The position numbers and the translations under genes were made by a program. Source: Candidatus Poribacteria bacterium (GTDB lineage Bacteria > Poribacteria > WGA-4E > WGA-3G). Taken from it: 61,315 nucleotides of DNA. The DNA lies in NCBI GenBank assembly GCA_022821725.1, contig JAJEDB010000016.1:1-61315 (forward strand), written 5' to 3'. Below are positions 61,194-61,315 of the stretch, piece after piece. The first letter of the stretch is position 1; every line of letters begins with the position of its first letter. Under the pieces are notes generated by a model. It did no database searches and had not been told where the DNA came from. It saw nothing but the letters and a program-made list of their open reading frames with translations.

Positions 61194-61315
61194 TTAATGA
61201 TACATGTTTATGACATCGTCTATGGATATATCGGTGTTGTATTCACGGAGACGTTTGATATTTGCAAAGTCGTGTTCAATCGGATTGTAGTCGGGTGAAT
61301 AAGGCGGTAAAAACA
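61194..61315 (-). mobile_element. IS630-family transposase, 3' part only
   Basis: On the minus strand the last 40 codons read FLPPYSPDYNPIEHDFANIK then RLREYNTDISID and a TAA stop, the C-terminal catalytic region of DDE transposases of IS630/Tc1-mariner type (the Glu of DDE is in NPIEHDFA). The gene continues beyond the window. A possible terminal inverted repeat, CTATAGTAAAGTTTAG, overlaps the stop codon region, and a related inverted sequence near 60910 may be a solitary end. Confidence 0.8.

Overview
The window looks like a chromosomal piece of a Gram-negative, diderm, probably marine or sponge-associated bacterium. The style fits Candidatus Poribacteria: FIST, LamG and FN3 secreted proteins, sulfatase, paired SDR dehydrogenases, an enolase-superfamily enzyme, and many GGGGTT...AACCCC and GCAATGAATTGC intergenic palindromes. 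That taxonomic guess rests on general resemblance only; no rRNA or marker gene in the window settles it. No tRNA, rRNA or CRISPR array was seen.

Layout. 1-11.1 kb: mixed metabolic and surface genes (FIST sensor, SMP-30/gluconolactonase, LamG exported protein, class I/II aminotransferase with an apparent ATT start, a Rad50-like zinc-hook ATPase with a 68-residue neighbour, an exported repeat protein with SixA phosphatase, an FN3 lipoprotein, a DUF3108 protein). 11.2-22.3 kb: mfd, then three SurA/PpiC-type exported chaperones, then an LptD-like protein in which parvulin domains and a long acidic linker interrupt the beta-barrel. This reads as one outer-membrane-biogenesis operon.

22.4-34.8 kb: a defence island. 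hsdM and hsdR of a type I restriction system are separated by about 7 kb holding two DUF433/DUF5615 toxin-antitoxin pairs (in the second, the DUF433 antitoxin is fused to the C-terminus of HsdS), a decayed Rpn-type nuclease, a VapC-type toxin with an internal deletion, a copy of the hsdS 3' tail, an AAA ATPase with a TOPRIM-like partner and a degenerate paralogue of that partner, and a UPF0175 protein coupled to hsdR. A copy of the hsdM 3' tail and a HigB/HigA-like pair follow hsdR. The tail remnants suggest repeated recombination between related type I loci.

34.8-46 kb: two SDRs, a LivK-type binding lipoprotein, a pyrophosphate-type phosphofructokinase, a TPP enzyme, a GH106-like glycosidase and two tandem MacB/FtsX permeases without an ATPase. 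46-48.4 kb: a NucS-like nuclease followed by a D12 adenine methylase. 48.4-61.3 kb: sugar-acid metabolism (2-hydroxyacid dehydrogenase, KDG-type kinase, mandelate racemase-like enzyme, MFS transporter), a Tat-exported sulfite-oxidase-like molybdoenzyme with a small membrane partner, a PD-(D/E)XK protein, a sulfatase, a PaaK/CapK-like ligase, a fusion of a GlmU-like nucleotidyltransferase with a DUF89 phosphatase, and at the edge the 3' end of an IS630-type transposase.

Interspersed repeats are a strong theme. They include a family ending in CCGCAAGGTATAATTAAA directly in front of several start codons, a cloverleaf-like palindrome whose copies show compensating base changes, and an exact 61-bp repeat present near both ends of the window.
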